8,308 nucleotides of DNA. Origin: Betaproteobacteria bacterium. Its GTDB lineage: Bacteria > Pseudomonadota > Gammaproteobacteria > Burkholderiales > Casimicrobiaceae. A model generated the notes under the pieces. It ran no database searches, was not told the DNA's origin, and saw only the letters and a program-made list of their open reading frames with translations. Numbering within the stretch: the first letter of the stretch is position 1; every line of letters starts with the position of its first letter. The position numbers and the translations under genes were made by a program. Location of the stretch: NCBI GenBank assembly GCA_005888865.1, contig VBCL01000053.1:1-8308 (forward strand), given 5' to 3'. This document shows positions 1-6,864 of the stretch, one piece after another.

Positions 1-524
1 CGCTGCGCGCCGCGGTCCCGGCCGACGTGCCCACGATCGCGGCCATCTACGGCGAGCAGGTCGCGACGGGAACGTCGAGCTTCGAGTACGATCGGCCCTC
101 CGTCGCCGAGATGACGCGACGCTACGAAGCCTCGGTGACGGCAGGCTTTCCCTGGTTCGTCGCCGAGGACGATGCCGAGGGTGTCGTCGGCTATACGTTC
201 GCCAGTCCTTATCGTCCGCGCCCCGGCTATCGCTACACCGTCGAGGATTCGGTCTACGTCGCACCGGCTGCGGCGGGTCGCGGCATCGGCGGGGCGTTGC
301 TGGCGCGGCTGATCGAAGCGTGCACGGCACGCGGCGACCGGCTGATGGTCGCGGTTATCGGCGACGTGGCCAACGGTGCTTCGATCGCGGTGCACCGCAG
401 GCAGGGTTTCGTCGAGGTCGGTCGCATGCCGGGCGTGGGGTGGAAGTTCGGCCGCTGGATCGAGAGCGTGTTGATGCAGCGCGCGCTGGGCGAAGGCAGG
501 GCAGCGCCGCCAGCACCACGGTAA
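1..524 (+). CDS. GNAT-family N-acetyltransferase, phosphinothricin-acetyltransferase-like (5' partial)
   Basis: This cytoplasmic acetyl-CoA-dependent N-acetyltransferase is cut by the left window edge; the frame opens at base 3. A GTG at 27 could serve as a start, but the eight codons before it read LRAAVPAD, the usual beta-1 opening of Pat/Bar-like GNATs, so the true start should lie a few codons upstream. Counting from the GTG, FEYDRPS at about 19-25 and PYRPRPGYRYTVEDSVYV at about 61-78 are typical of the Pat group. The acetyl-CoA pyrophosphate loop AGRGIGGALL is at about 83-92. The NGASIAVHRRQGF segment at about 116-128 matches the conserved C-terminal part of the fold, where the family usually has N-x-x-S-I-x-L-H-x-x-x-G-F. 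The tail is short and Ala/Pro-rich. Substrate is not readable from sequence; relatives acetylate phosphinothricin, methionine sulfoximine or other amino compounds. The stop lies about 10 bp before the acyl-CoA synthetase gene, suggesting co-transcription. Confidence 0.88.
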   Translation, partial: LRAAVPADVPTIAAIYGEQVATGTSSFEYDRPSVAEMTRRYEASVTAGFPWFVAEDDAEGVVGYTFASPYRPRPGYRYTVEDSVYVAPAAAGRGIGGALLARLIEACTARGDRLMVAVIGDVANGASIAVHRRQGFVEVGRMPGVGWKFGRWIESVLMQRALGEGRAAPPAPR

Positions 525-527
525 AGG
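522..527 (+). promoter_or_regulatory. Ribosome binding site that favours ATG 535 for the acyl-CoA synthetase
   Basis: TAAAGG overlaps the stop codon of the upstream acetyltransferase. It ends 1 nt before ATG 529 but 7 nt before the in-frame ATG 535. The spacing is unworkable for the first ATG and normal for the second. The match to the anti-Shine-Dalgarno is moderate (AAGG), so this supports the start choice without proving it. Confidence 0.45.
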
Positions 528-534
528 CATGACA

Positions 535-2163
535 ATGGTTGCGCGTTCGGCCTCGGATGGGTTGGTGAAGAGCGCCGCGAACTATGTGCCATTATCACCG
601 GTGCAGTTCCTGGAGCGCAGCGCGCTCATCTGGCCGGACAAGATCGCGGTGCGCCACGGCGCGCTGGCCTATACCTACCGCGAGTTCGAGGCGCGCTGCC
701 GGCGGCTCGCTTCGGCGCTGGCGGTGCGCGGGATCGGTCGCGGCGACACGGTCGCCGTGATGGCGCCCAACGTTCCGGCGCTGCTCGAGGCGCACTACGC
801 GGTGCCGGCGCTCGGCGCGATCCTCAACGCGCTCAACTATCGACTCGACGCCAGGACAATCGCGTTCTGCCTGGCGCACGGCGAGGCAAAAGCACTCATC
901 ACCGACGCCGAATTCGCGCCGACGGTCCGGTCCGCACTGGGAGAGCTTCGCGAGGAGATCTTTGTCGTCGACATCGACGATCCGGAAGGACCGCGCAGCG
1001 AGGCGCTGGGGTCGGTGCGTTACGAGACTCTGCTCGCCGAGGGCGATCCCGGATTCGCCTGGCCCGGGCCGGAGGACGAGTGGGACTCGCTCTCGCTGCT
1101 GTATACGTCGGGGACGACCGGCAACCCGAAGGGTGTGGTCTATCATCATCGCGGCGCGTATCTCAACGCACTGGCCAACGCGCTGGCGTTCGGCCTCACG
1201 CCCGACAGCGTCTATCTGTGGACGCTACCCATGTTCCATTGCAACGGCTGGACCTACACCTGGGCGGTGACCGCGGCGGGCGGGACGCACGTTTGCCTGC
1301 GGCGGATCGACCCGGCGCAGGTTTTCACGGCGATTCGCAATCATCGGGTCACGCACCTTTGCGGCGCGCCGGTCGTGCTCAACGTGCTGGTGCACGCGCC
1401 CGCCGAGGCGAAGATTCGCTTCGAGCACGTGGTCGAGGTCGCGACGGGCGGCGCCGCGCCGCCGTCAGCGGTGATCGAGGCGATGGAGACGATGGGCTTC
1501 CGCGTGACGCACCTCTACGGCCTGACCGAATCGTACGGACCCGCGACGTTGTGCGCGCCTCAGGAGAGCTGGCACGAGCTTGCGCTGTCCGATCGCGCGC
1601 GACAGATGGCCCGGCAGGGCGTGCCGATGCCGGCGCTGGCGCAGCTCATTGTTGCCGACCCCGAGACACATGTGCCGGTGCCACGTGACGGAACGACGCT
1701 CGGCGAAGTGATGCTCCGTGGCAACACGATCATGAAGGGCTATCTCCGCAACGAAGCCGCGACGACAGCGGCGTTCCGCGCCGGCTGGTTTCATACCGGC
1801 GACCTCGCGGTGTGGCATCCCGACCACTACATGGAGATCAAGGATCGGGCCAAGGACATCATCATCTCCTGCGGCGAGAACATCAGCTCACTGGAAGTCG
1901 AGGAATGCCTGTATCGCCATCCGCAGGTGATGGAGGCTGCCGTCGTCGCGCGGCCGGACCCGAAGTGGGGCGAGTCACCGTGTGCGTTCGTCACGTTGAA
2001 GCCTGGAGGGGACGGTGCGACCGCGGAGGAGCTGATCGCCTGGTGTCGCGAGCACCTTGCGCACTTCAAGGCGCCGCGCGCGATCATCTTCGGGCCGCTG
2101 CCCAAGACCTCGACGGGCAAGATCCAGAAATTCGTGCTGCGGGAGAGGGCGACGAAGCTCTAG
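535..2163 (+). CDS. AMP-forming acyl-CoA synthetase (fatty/carboxylic acid-CoA ligase)
   Basis: This ANL-superfamily adenylating enzyme (542 aa) activates a carboxylic acid with ATP to an acyl-AMP and then transfers it to CoA. Numbered from ATG 535, the ATP P-loop YTSGTTGNPKGV is at 190-201, followed by the VYHHRGAYLNA block. WTLPMFHCNGW is at about 228-238, HLYGLTESYGP at 326-336 and GWFHTGDLA at 417-425. The hinge region KDRAKDII starts at 436, and PKTSTGKIQK at 523-532 supplies the catalytic Lys529. All core motifs are intact and the length is normal. The HHRGAYLNA and PMFHCNGW blocks place it in the bacterial medium/short-chain acyl-CoA synthetase clade that also holds DmdB-type methylthiopropionate-CoA ligases. 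The exact acid cannot be read. ATG 529 would add two residues but lacks a usable ribosome binding site. The A8 motif reads SCGENIS, where relatives usually have SGGENIS. No terminator follows. Confidence 0.93.
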   Translation: MVARSASDGLVKSAANYVPLSPVQFLERSALIWPDKIAVRHGALAYTYREFEARCRRLASALAVRGIGRGDTVAVMAPNVPALLEAHYAVPALGAILNALNYRLDARTIAFCLAHGEAKALITDAEFAPTVRSALGELREEIFVVDIDDPEGPRSEALGSVRYETLLAEGDPGFAWPGPEDEWDSLSLLYTSGTTGNPKGVVYHHRGAYLNALANALAFGLTPDSVYLWTLPMFHCNGWTYTWAVTAAGGTHVCLRRIDPAQVFTAIRNHRVTHLCGAPVVLNVLVHAPAEAKIRFEHVVEVATGGAAPPSAVIEAMETMGFRVTHLYGLTESYGPATLCAPQESWHELALSDRARQMARQGVPMPALAQLIVADPETHVPVPRDGTTLGEVMLRGNTIMKGYLRNEAATTAAFRAGWFHTGDLAVWHPDHYMEIKDRAKDIIISCGENISSLEVEECLYRHPQVMEAAVVARPDPKWGESPCAFVTLKPGGDGATAEELIAWCREHLAHFKAPRAIIFGPLPKTSTGKIQKFVLRERATKL

Positions 2164-2178
2164 GGCGGCTCCAGATTC

Positions 2179-3486
2179 CTAGACGTGCGCCGCCAGAATC
2201 TGCCGCGCCGCAGCGACGCCGCTCCGCGTCGCCGCCTCGAGCGTGGCCGGGAAGTCGGCGTCGGTGTAATCGCCGGCGAGATAGAGACGCGGTTGCAGGG
2301 CTCCCGGCGCGGGTCGAGCGAGCCCGGCCGTGCAGGCGTACGTGGCCCGGCGCTCGACGATCGTCTGCTCCCAGACGGGCGGCGGCAGATCCGCCATCAG
2401 CTTCCGGAGCTGGGTGTCGATCGCGCTCGCGAGAACGCCGTGCTCGACACGCCCCGCCGCGACGTCGGTGCTGATGACGACCGCCGCAAGCCCGGGGGCG
2501 CCACCGAGCTGGCCACGGTCGAATAGCCACTGGCCCGGATCACCGTTGAGCTTGAGCATCGGAATCGGTACCGGCAGCCGCAGAGCGCATGGGTACTGCA
2601 GATAGATCGTCCGGATGGGCTCATAGGCGAAGGCGGCGACCCGCGCCAGAACGACGGACGTTGCATGGCTCGACTGAGCTGCAAACAGATCTGCGAGCTG
2701 ATGCGGGCCGACGGCGATCAGCGCGGCGGCGAAGTGCTCTTCGCGAGCCTGGGTCTCCAGGCGGACACCGTCGGCAAGCGCGGTAAGGCCGCTCACCGCT
2801 TCGCCCAGGCGAACCTCGCCGGAGCGCGTTGCGATGTATGCGGCGGCGGGCGCCGGAAAAAGCGCCGTGAGATCGATTCGCGGGATCAGCACGTCGGAAT
2901 CGCGCGCGTGCGCTGCGAAGGCCACGCGCAGCACGTTGAGGAAGATCTGCGCGGACGCTGCTTCGATCGGCGTATTGAGCGCGGCGATGCACAGCGGCTC
3001 CCAGAGATGCGTCACGGCGGCGTCGGGCTGATCGGCGAGCAGCGTGCTGACGGTCAGCTGTCCCGCGCAGCGATAGCCGCAGCGGCGTAGCCGGCGCACG
3101 AACGCTACCGTGGACAGGCGCTCGTTTCGCGACAGTCCATGCGCGGTGAGCAACGCAGTCGCGAGGTGCCAGGGCGCGGGCAGTGGCGCGGTCTTGAGAC
3201 GAAAAACCCCGGGCTGCTCGAGGTGAAGCCGACGCCGGTCGAAGAGCTCGTGCTGTGCGCGCCCGCCATGCACTGTGCGCAGGAGCGAGAGGGTTTGTGC
3301 GTAGGCGCCGAGCAGGATGTGCTGGCCGTTGTCGACTTTTCGCTCCGCCAGATCGACCCGGCGGGCGCGGCCGCCGAGCACGCGCGCCGCCTCGAAGAGG
3401 CAGACGCTGCGCCCGGCGGCGGCAAGCGTCACCGCTGCGGCCATGCCTGCCCATCCGCCGCCGACGACCGCGATTCGCTCGGTCAT
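2179..3486 (-). CDS. hpnE: Hydroxysqualene dehydroxylase HpnE
   Basis: This FAD-dependent amine-oxidase-like enzyme (435 aa) carries out the last step of the HpnCDE route, reductive removal of the hydroxyl from hydroxysqualene to give squalene. The N-terminal Rossmann motif VGGGWAGMAAA starts at residue 8, with the ribose-binding Glu at 32 and GGRAR at 38-42. DNGQHILLGAY at 52-62 is characteristic of HpnE. The C-terminal FAD-binding stretch YLAGDYTDADFPATLEAA is at 402-419. The enzyme lacks the C-terminal membrane helix expected of squalene epoxidases. It starts with ATG 19 nt after the hpnD stop and is the last gene of the hpnCDE operon. Its stop is 15 bp from the convergent acyl-CoA synthetase stop, with no clear terminator between. 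A carotenoid or phytoene desaturase is the main alternative; the DNGQH motif and operon context argue against it. Confidence 0.93.
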   Translation of the reverse strand: MTERIAVVGGGWAGMAAAVTLAAAGRSVCLFEAARVLGGRARRVDLAERKVDNGQHILLGAYAQTLSLLRTVHGGRAQHELFDRRRLHLEQPGVFRLKTAPLPAPWHLATALLTAHGLSRNERLSTVAFVRRLRRCGYRCAGQLTVSTLLADQPDAAVTHLWEPLCIAALNTPIEAASAQIFLNVLRVAFAAHARDSDVLIPRIDLTALFPAPAAAYIATRSGEVRLGEAVSGLTALADGVRLETQAREEHFAAALIAVGPHQLADLFAAQSSHATSVVLARVAAFAYEPIRTIYLQYPCALRLPVPIPMLKLNGDPGQWLFDRGQLGGAPGLAAVVISTDVAAGRVEHGVLASAIDTQLRKLMADLPPPVWEQTIVERRATYACTAGLARPAPGALQPRLYLAGDYTDADFPATLEAATRSGVAAARQILAAHV

Positions 3487-3505
3487 CCCGATCTCGCGCC
3501 GGCGC

Positions 3506-4339
3506 TCAATATGTCCACGATGTCTTCCAGGCGATCCACGCCTTGCGAAGCGGCGTCAGCGCGATCCTGCGGTCGAGGACCAGGAAGTCGTCGCGCTCGA
3601 TCTTTGCGAGCAACGCCTGGTAGATCGCCCCGGCGATCAGCCCCGGCCGTTGCGCGCGCCGGTCACCCGAGGGCAGCGCCGCGAGTGCCCGCGCGTAGAA
3701 GCTGCGTGCGCGCTCGACCTGGTGCGCCATCAAGGCTTTGAAACCCGCGCTGGCGCGGCGCGCGAGCAGATCCTTAGGCTCGACGCCGAAGCGCGACAGT
3801 TCGTCCTCCGGCAGGTAGACGCGTCCGCGCTGTACGTCTTCGCCGACGTCACGGATGATGTTGGTGATCTGGAAGGCGACGCCGAGATTGCGCGCATAGT
3901 CTCGGGTCGCGGGGTCGACGTAACCGAAAATTTCCGCAGACAGGAGCCCGACCACGCCGGCCACACAATGGCAATAACGTTCGAGGGTCGCGAAGTCGGG
4001 ATAGCGAGAGCGTTCCAGATCCATCGTCATGCCGTCGATGACCGTCTGGAAATGCTCCTGAGGAAGCTTGAACGTCGCGACCGCGGGCGTGAGGGCGAGC
4101 GCCACCGGGTGCTGCGCTCGCCCTTCGAACGCCGCGCCGACCTCGGTGCGCCACCAGCCAAGCTTGACCCGCGCCACCCCCGGGTCGCTGACTTCGTCGA
4201 CGACGTCATCGACCTCGCGGCAGAATGCATACAGCGCCGTAATGGCGCTCCGCTGATCGGCAGGCAGGAAACGGAAGCTGTAGTAGAAGCTCGACCCGCT
4301 CTGCGCCGCCTTCTGCGCGCAGTATTCGTCGGGACTCAT
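3506..4339 (-). CDS. hpnD: Presqualene diphosphate synthase HpnD
   Basis: This class I head-to-head prenyltransferase (277 aa) condenses two farnesyl diphosphates to presqualene diphosphate, the first step of the three-enzyme bacterial squalene pathway. Numbered from ATG 4339, SGSSFYYSFRFLP is at 14-26, the first Asp-rich Mg-diphosphate motif DDVVDE at 44-49, and the second DVGED at 164-168 followed by GRVYLPEDEL. The frame is open 11 codons further upstream to 4372. I chose ATG 4339 because MSPDEYC is the family's usual N-terminus and because it overlaps the hpnC TGA as ATGA, the signature of translational coupling. The gene lies in the middle of hpnC-hpnD-hpnE. Phytoene synthase is the alternative fold relative, but no carotenoid genes are seen. 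Confidence 0.94.
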   Translation of the reverse strand: MSPDEYCAQKAAQSGSSFYYSFRFLPADQRSAITALYAFCREVDDVVDEVSDPGVARVKLGWWRTEVGAAFEGRAQHPVALALTPAVATFKLPQEHFQTVIDGMTMDLERSRYPDFATLERYCHCVAGVVGLLSAEIFGYVDPATRDYARNLGVAFQITNIIRDVGEDVQRGRVYLPEDELSRFGVEPKDLLARRASAGFKALMAHQVERARSFYARALAALPSGDRRAQRPGLIAGAIYQALLAKIERDDFLVLDRRIALTPLRKAWIAWKTSWTY

Positions 4340-5145
4340 CGAACCAGCGCCGTCGCCGTCATCGCGAGCCAATCGCGACCACGGAGCCGTGGCCGATAAC
4401 GGAAGACGTCACCGTCGACCGCGTCGATCGCGCGCAGGATCTGCAAGCCGCCGGCCAGCGTCAGCTTGAGCTCCAGACCCAGCCGCAGCGGCAGTCCGCG
4501 CGTCAGCGGGCGCCCGGATTCGAGGAGCGAGCGGGTGCGCTCGATTTCGAAAGCCATCAGGCGCGCCCAGCGCTCGTCGCAGCGCCCCGCGGCAATCTGT
4601 TCCTCGCTCACGGCGAATCGGGCCATATCGTCGCCGGGCAGATATACGCGCCCCTTGCGCCAGTCGAGCGCGATGTCTTGCCAGAAGTTGGCGAGCTGGA
4701 GGCCGGTGCAGATGGCGTCAGCACGGCGAGCGCTCTCGGGGTCCGTGAGGTCGTAAAGGTGCAGCAGCAGCCGGCCAATCGGGTTCGCCGAGCGCGCGCA
4801 ATAGTCGACAAGCTCGATGAAGTTTGCGTAGCGCGACTTGGTCACGTCCTGGCGGAACGCGGAGAGGAGATCGCGAAAGAGGCCGATCGGCAGCGCATGG
4901 CGGCCGATCGCAGCGGCGAGCGCCGGGAACGGCGCCTCAGGGGGCACTTCGCCGCGCTCGATGCGATCGAGCTGGGCGGCGTAGGCGTCGAGCCTGGACA
5001 GCCGTGCCGACGGCGGGTCGTCGCCCTCGTCGGCGAAATCGTCGGCGCTGCGCGCGAACGCATAAATGGCAACGATGGCCGGACGCAATGCCTGCGGGAC
5101 GAGCCGGGATGCGACCGGAAAGTTCTCGTAATGGCCGATAGACAC
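4336..5145 (-). CDS. hpnC: Hydroxysqualene synthase HpnC
   Basis: This squalene/phytoene synthase-fold enzyme (269 aa) converts presqualene diphosphate to hydroxysqualene, the middle step of the HpnDCE pathway. SIGHYENFPVAS at 2-13 is the typical HpnC opening. The first Asp-rich motif SADDFADEGD is at 33-42, and the second is LANFWQDIALDW at 151-162, followed by RKGRVYLP. The start is a GTG with only a weak purine-rich stretch (GGAAA) upstream; it is chosen because the SIGHYENFP motif follows at once and no better upstream start is in frame. The gene is first in the operon and its TGA overlaps the hpnD ATG. The leader upstream carries the 11-bp tandem repeat at 5171-5256. I see no confident sigma70 promoter reading in this direction. 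Confidence 0.93.
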   Translation of the reverse strand: MSIGHYENFPVASRLVPQALRPAIVAIYAFARSADDFADEGDDPPSARLSRLDAYAAQLDRIERGEVPPEAPFPALAAAIGRHALPIGLFRDLLSAFRQDVTKSRYANFIELVDYCARSANPIGRLLLHLYDLTDPESARRADAICTGLQLANFWQDIALDWRKGRVYLPGDDMARFAVSEEQIAAGRCDERWARLMAFEIERTRSLLESGRPLTRGLPLRLGLELKLTLAGGLQILRAIDAVDGDVFRYRPRLRGRDWLAMTATALVR

Positions 5146-5170
5146 GGAACGCGCCGATTTCCGCGGGGTG

Positions 5171-5256
5171 TGGAAACTGAGTGGAAACTGAATGGAAACT
5201 GAGTGGAAACTGAGCGAAGCTCTAGTGGAAACTGGGGGAACTGAGCGAAACCCGAG
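5171..5256. repeat. Short tandem repeat with 11-bp period, consensus TGGAAACTGAG, about eight units
   Basis: Units read at 5171, 5182, 5193 and 5204 (three exact, one with a single change), then a degenerate 11-mer at 5215 that keeps the phase. A 10/11 match follows at 5226, a 9-nt shortened unit at 5237, and a 7/11 match at 5246. On the minus strand the unit reads CTCAGTTTCCA. The array begins 26 bp upstream of the hpnC start and ends about 60 bp before the tRNA promoter -35, so it sits in the hpnC leader or promoter zone. It contains no coding signal. Its function is unknown; it could be a row of protein-binding sites on one DNA face or simple slippage expansion. Confidence 0.85.
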
Positions 5257-5314
5257 GGCGGACCCGCCGCGCTAAATCGTGGTACGGAAGCGTCGATCAG
5301 GCAACGCCGCCGCG

Positions 5315-5343
5315 TGGCGCGACCCCGCGGCTTGGGCTATACT
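5315..5343 (+). promoter_or_regulatory. Putative sigma70 promoter of tRNA-Leu (and tig)
   Basis: A -10 box TATACT is at 5338-5343 (5 of 6 to TATAAT). At 17-bp spacing the -35 position is TGGCGC (5315-5320), which is a poor match. The bases after the -10 are CCGCCG, a GC-rich discriminator as seen in stringently controlled stable-RNA promoters. Transcription would start near 5350, about 16 nt before the mature tRNA 5' end. The context and -10 are convincing; the -35 is not. Confidence 0.6.
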
Positions 5344-5360
5344 CCGCCGTTTGGCAAAAC

Positions 5361-5450
<90 letters not shown>

Positions 5451-5494
5451 ACGCACTTAGTTTGCACTCTGGCAAGGCAACGCCGCAACATAGC

Positions 5495-5500
5495 AAGGAA
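5495..5500 (+). promoter_or_regulatory. Ribosome binding site of tig
   Basis: AAGGAA lies 9 nt before ATG 5510. It decides between ATG 5510 and the in-frame ATG 5516, for which the spacing would be 15 nt. It also rules out the open frame that runs upstream through the tRNA. Confidence 0.7.
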
Positions 5501-5509
5501 TCCGAACGT

Positions 5510-6817
5510 ATGCAAATGACCCTGGAGACGCTGGGCCACCTCGAACGGCGATTGCACGTCGCGTTGCCGAAAGCGCAGATCGAAGAGGAAATCCAGAAGC
5601 GCCTTGCGCAACTCGCCAAGACCGCCAAGATCCCCGGCTTCCGCCCGGGCAAGGTGCCGCTCAAGATGGTTGCCCAGCAATATGGGCCGCAGGTGCGTTC
5701 GGACGTGATTTCGGACACCGTGCAGTCGAGCCTCAATGACGCGATCCGGGAGCAGAATCTGCGCGTCGCGGGTTACCCGCGTATCGAGCCCAAGCAGGAT
5801 GTCGCGGAGGATGAGTTCGGATTCTCGGCGGTGTTCGAGGTGTATCCGGAGATCAAGCTCGGTGACATGGCAACGGTCACGATCACCCGGCCGGTGGTCG
5901 AGGTCGGAGCCGGCGACGTCGATCGCACCATCGACATTCTGCGCAAGCAGCGCGCCCGCTACGAGCCGGTCACGCGTCCGGCGAAAGAAGGTGATCGGGC
6001 GCTCGTCGACTTCACCGGCACGATCGACGGGCTCGAATTTCAGGGTGGTCAGGCGCGCGACTTTGCGATCACGCTGGGCGAGGGCAAGATGCTGCCCGCG
6101 TTCGAGACTGCGCTCACCGGCATGAGTCCGGGTGAGGCGAAGACTTTTTCGCTTACGTTTCCGGACGACTACCATGGGCGCGAAGTCGCCGGCAAGCAGG
6201 CGCAGTTCGTCATGACCCTGAAATCGCTGAGCGAGCCGCATCTGCCGCCGGTGGACGTGGAGTTCGCGAAGAATTTCGGCATCGCGAGCGGCAGCGTCGA
6301 CGAGTTGCGCGCGGAAATCGCGGCGAATCTGTCCGTGGAGCTGCGACGCAAGATCGAGGGCGCGCTCAAGGAGCAGGTGATGAGGGCACTGCTCACCACG
6401 AGCCAGCTCGTCATTCCGAAGTCGCTGGTCGAGCTCGAGACGCAGGGTCTGCGAGAGCGGGCGATCGCCGAGCTCAAGAACCGCGGCGTCAAGACCGAGG
6501 AGCTCGACCTGACCGCGGAGGTCTTCCGTCCGCAGGCCGAGGAGCGCGTCGCTTTCAGCTTGGTCCTGAATGAGGTCGTCCGGCAACACGGGCTGCAGGC
6601 GCGCCCCGAGCAGATCCGCACGCTGGTCGAAGAGGCGGCGCAGAGCTTCGAGCAACCCGAGGCCGTGATCCGCTGGCACTACGAGCAGCCCGATCGGCTG
6701 AACGAATACGAGGTCAGGGCGGTCGAACGCAACGTCATCGACTGGGCATTGCAACGCGCCCAGGTGAATGATCAGCCGACCGAGTTTTCGGCATTGATGG
6801 AGCCGGCGGCGACTTGA
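5510..6817 (+). CDS. tig: Trigger factor (ribosome-associated chaperone and peptidyl-prolyl isomerase)
   Basis: Trigger factor binds the ribosomal exit tunnel at protein L23 and shields nascent chains. The 435 aa match the family's usual 430-450. The N-terminal ribosome-binding domain (about 1-115) carries the signature GFRPGKVP at 43-50. The FKBP-type PPIase domain (about 150-245) shows ALVDFTGTIDGLEFQGG at about 164-180, then LGEGKMLPAFETALTGM and the PDDYHGREVAGK loop at 208-219. The helical C-terminal chaperone domain (about 250-435) includes AANLSVELRRKI and the ERNVIDW helix. The start ATG 5510 is set by the ribosome binding site at 5495-5500; the in-frame extension upstream would run through the tRNA and is not real. 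It is followed by clpP after 47 bp, the classical tig-clpP-clpX order linking nascent-chain folding to proteolysis. Confidence 0.96.
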   Translation: MQMTLETLGHLERRLHVALPKAQIEEEIQKRLAQLAKTAKIPGFRPGKVPLKMVAQQYGPQVRSDVISDTVQSSLNDAIREQNLRVAGYPRIEPKQDVAEDEFGFSAVFEVYPEIKLGDMATVTITRPVVEVGAGDVDRTIDILRKQRARYEPVTRPAKEGDRALVDFTGTIDGLEFQGGQARDFAITLGEGKMLPAFETALTGMSPGEAKTFSLTFPDDYHGREVAGKQAQFVMTLKSLSEPHLPPVDVEFAKNFGIASGSVDELRAEIAANLSVELRRKIEGALKEQVMRALLTTSQLVIPKSLVELETQGLRERAIAELKNRGVKTEELDLTAEVFRPQAEERVAFSLVLNEVVRQHGLQARPEQIRTLVEEAAQSFEQPEAVIRWHYEQPDRLNEYEVRAVERNVIDWALQRAQVNDQPTEFSALMEPAAT

Positions 6818-6864
6818 AACGCCGGCTTTGGGCCGGAAGGCCAGCATTTCAACCGGGTGAGCGA

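Noticed and set aside
2164..2194. GGCGGC/GCCGCC inverted repeat between the convergent acyl-CoA synthetase and hpnE genes as a shared terminator
   Set aside because: It has only a 6-bp stem with a 19-nt loop and no T-run on either side, so it is indistinguishable from chance in this GC content.
3317..4399. 360-codon open frame on the plus strand opposite hpnE and hpnD
   Set aside because: It crosses two genes with clear squalene-pathway motifs on the minus strand, and its own composition (Arg/Pro/Ala-rich, no domain) is that of a shadow frame.
5290..5335. Minus-strand sigma70 promoter for hpnC
   Set aside because: TTGCCT-like and TTTAG-like boxes occur but not at acceptable spacing, so no site was called.
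6831..6842. GGCC-GGAA-GGCC mini hairpin between tig and clpP as a terminator
   Set aside because: It has a four-pair stem and no following T-run; transcription into clpP is expected from the conserved gene order.
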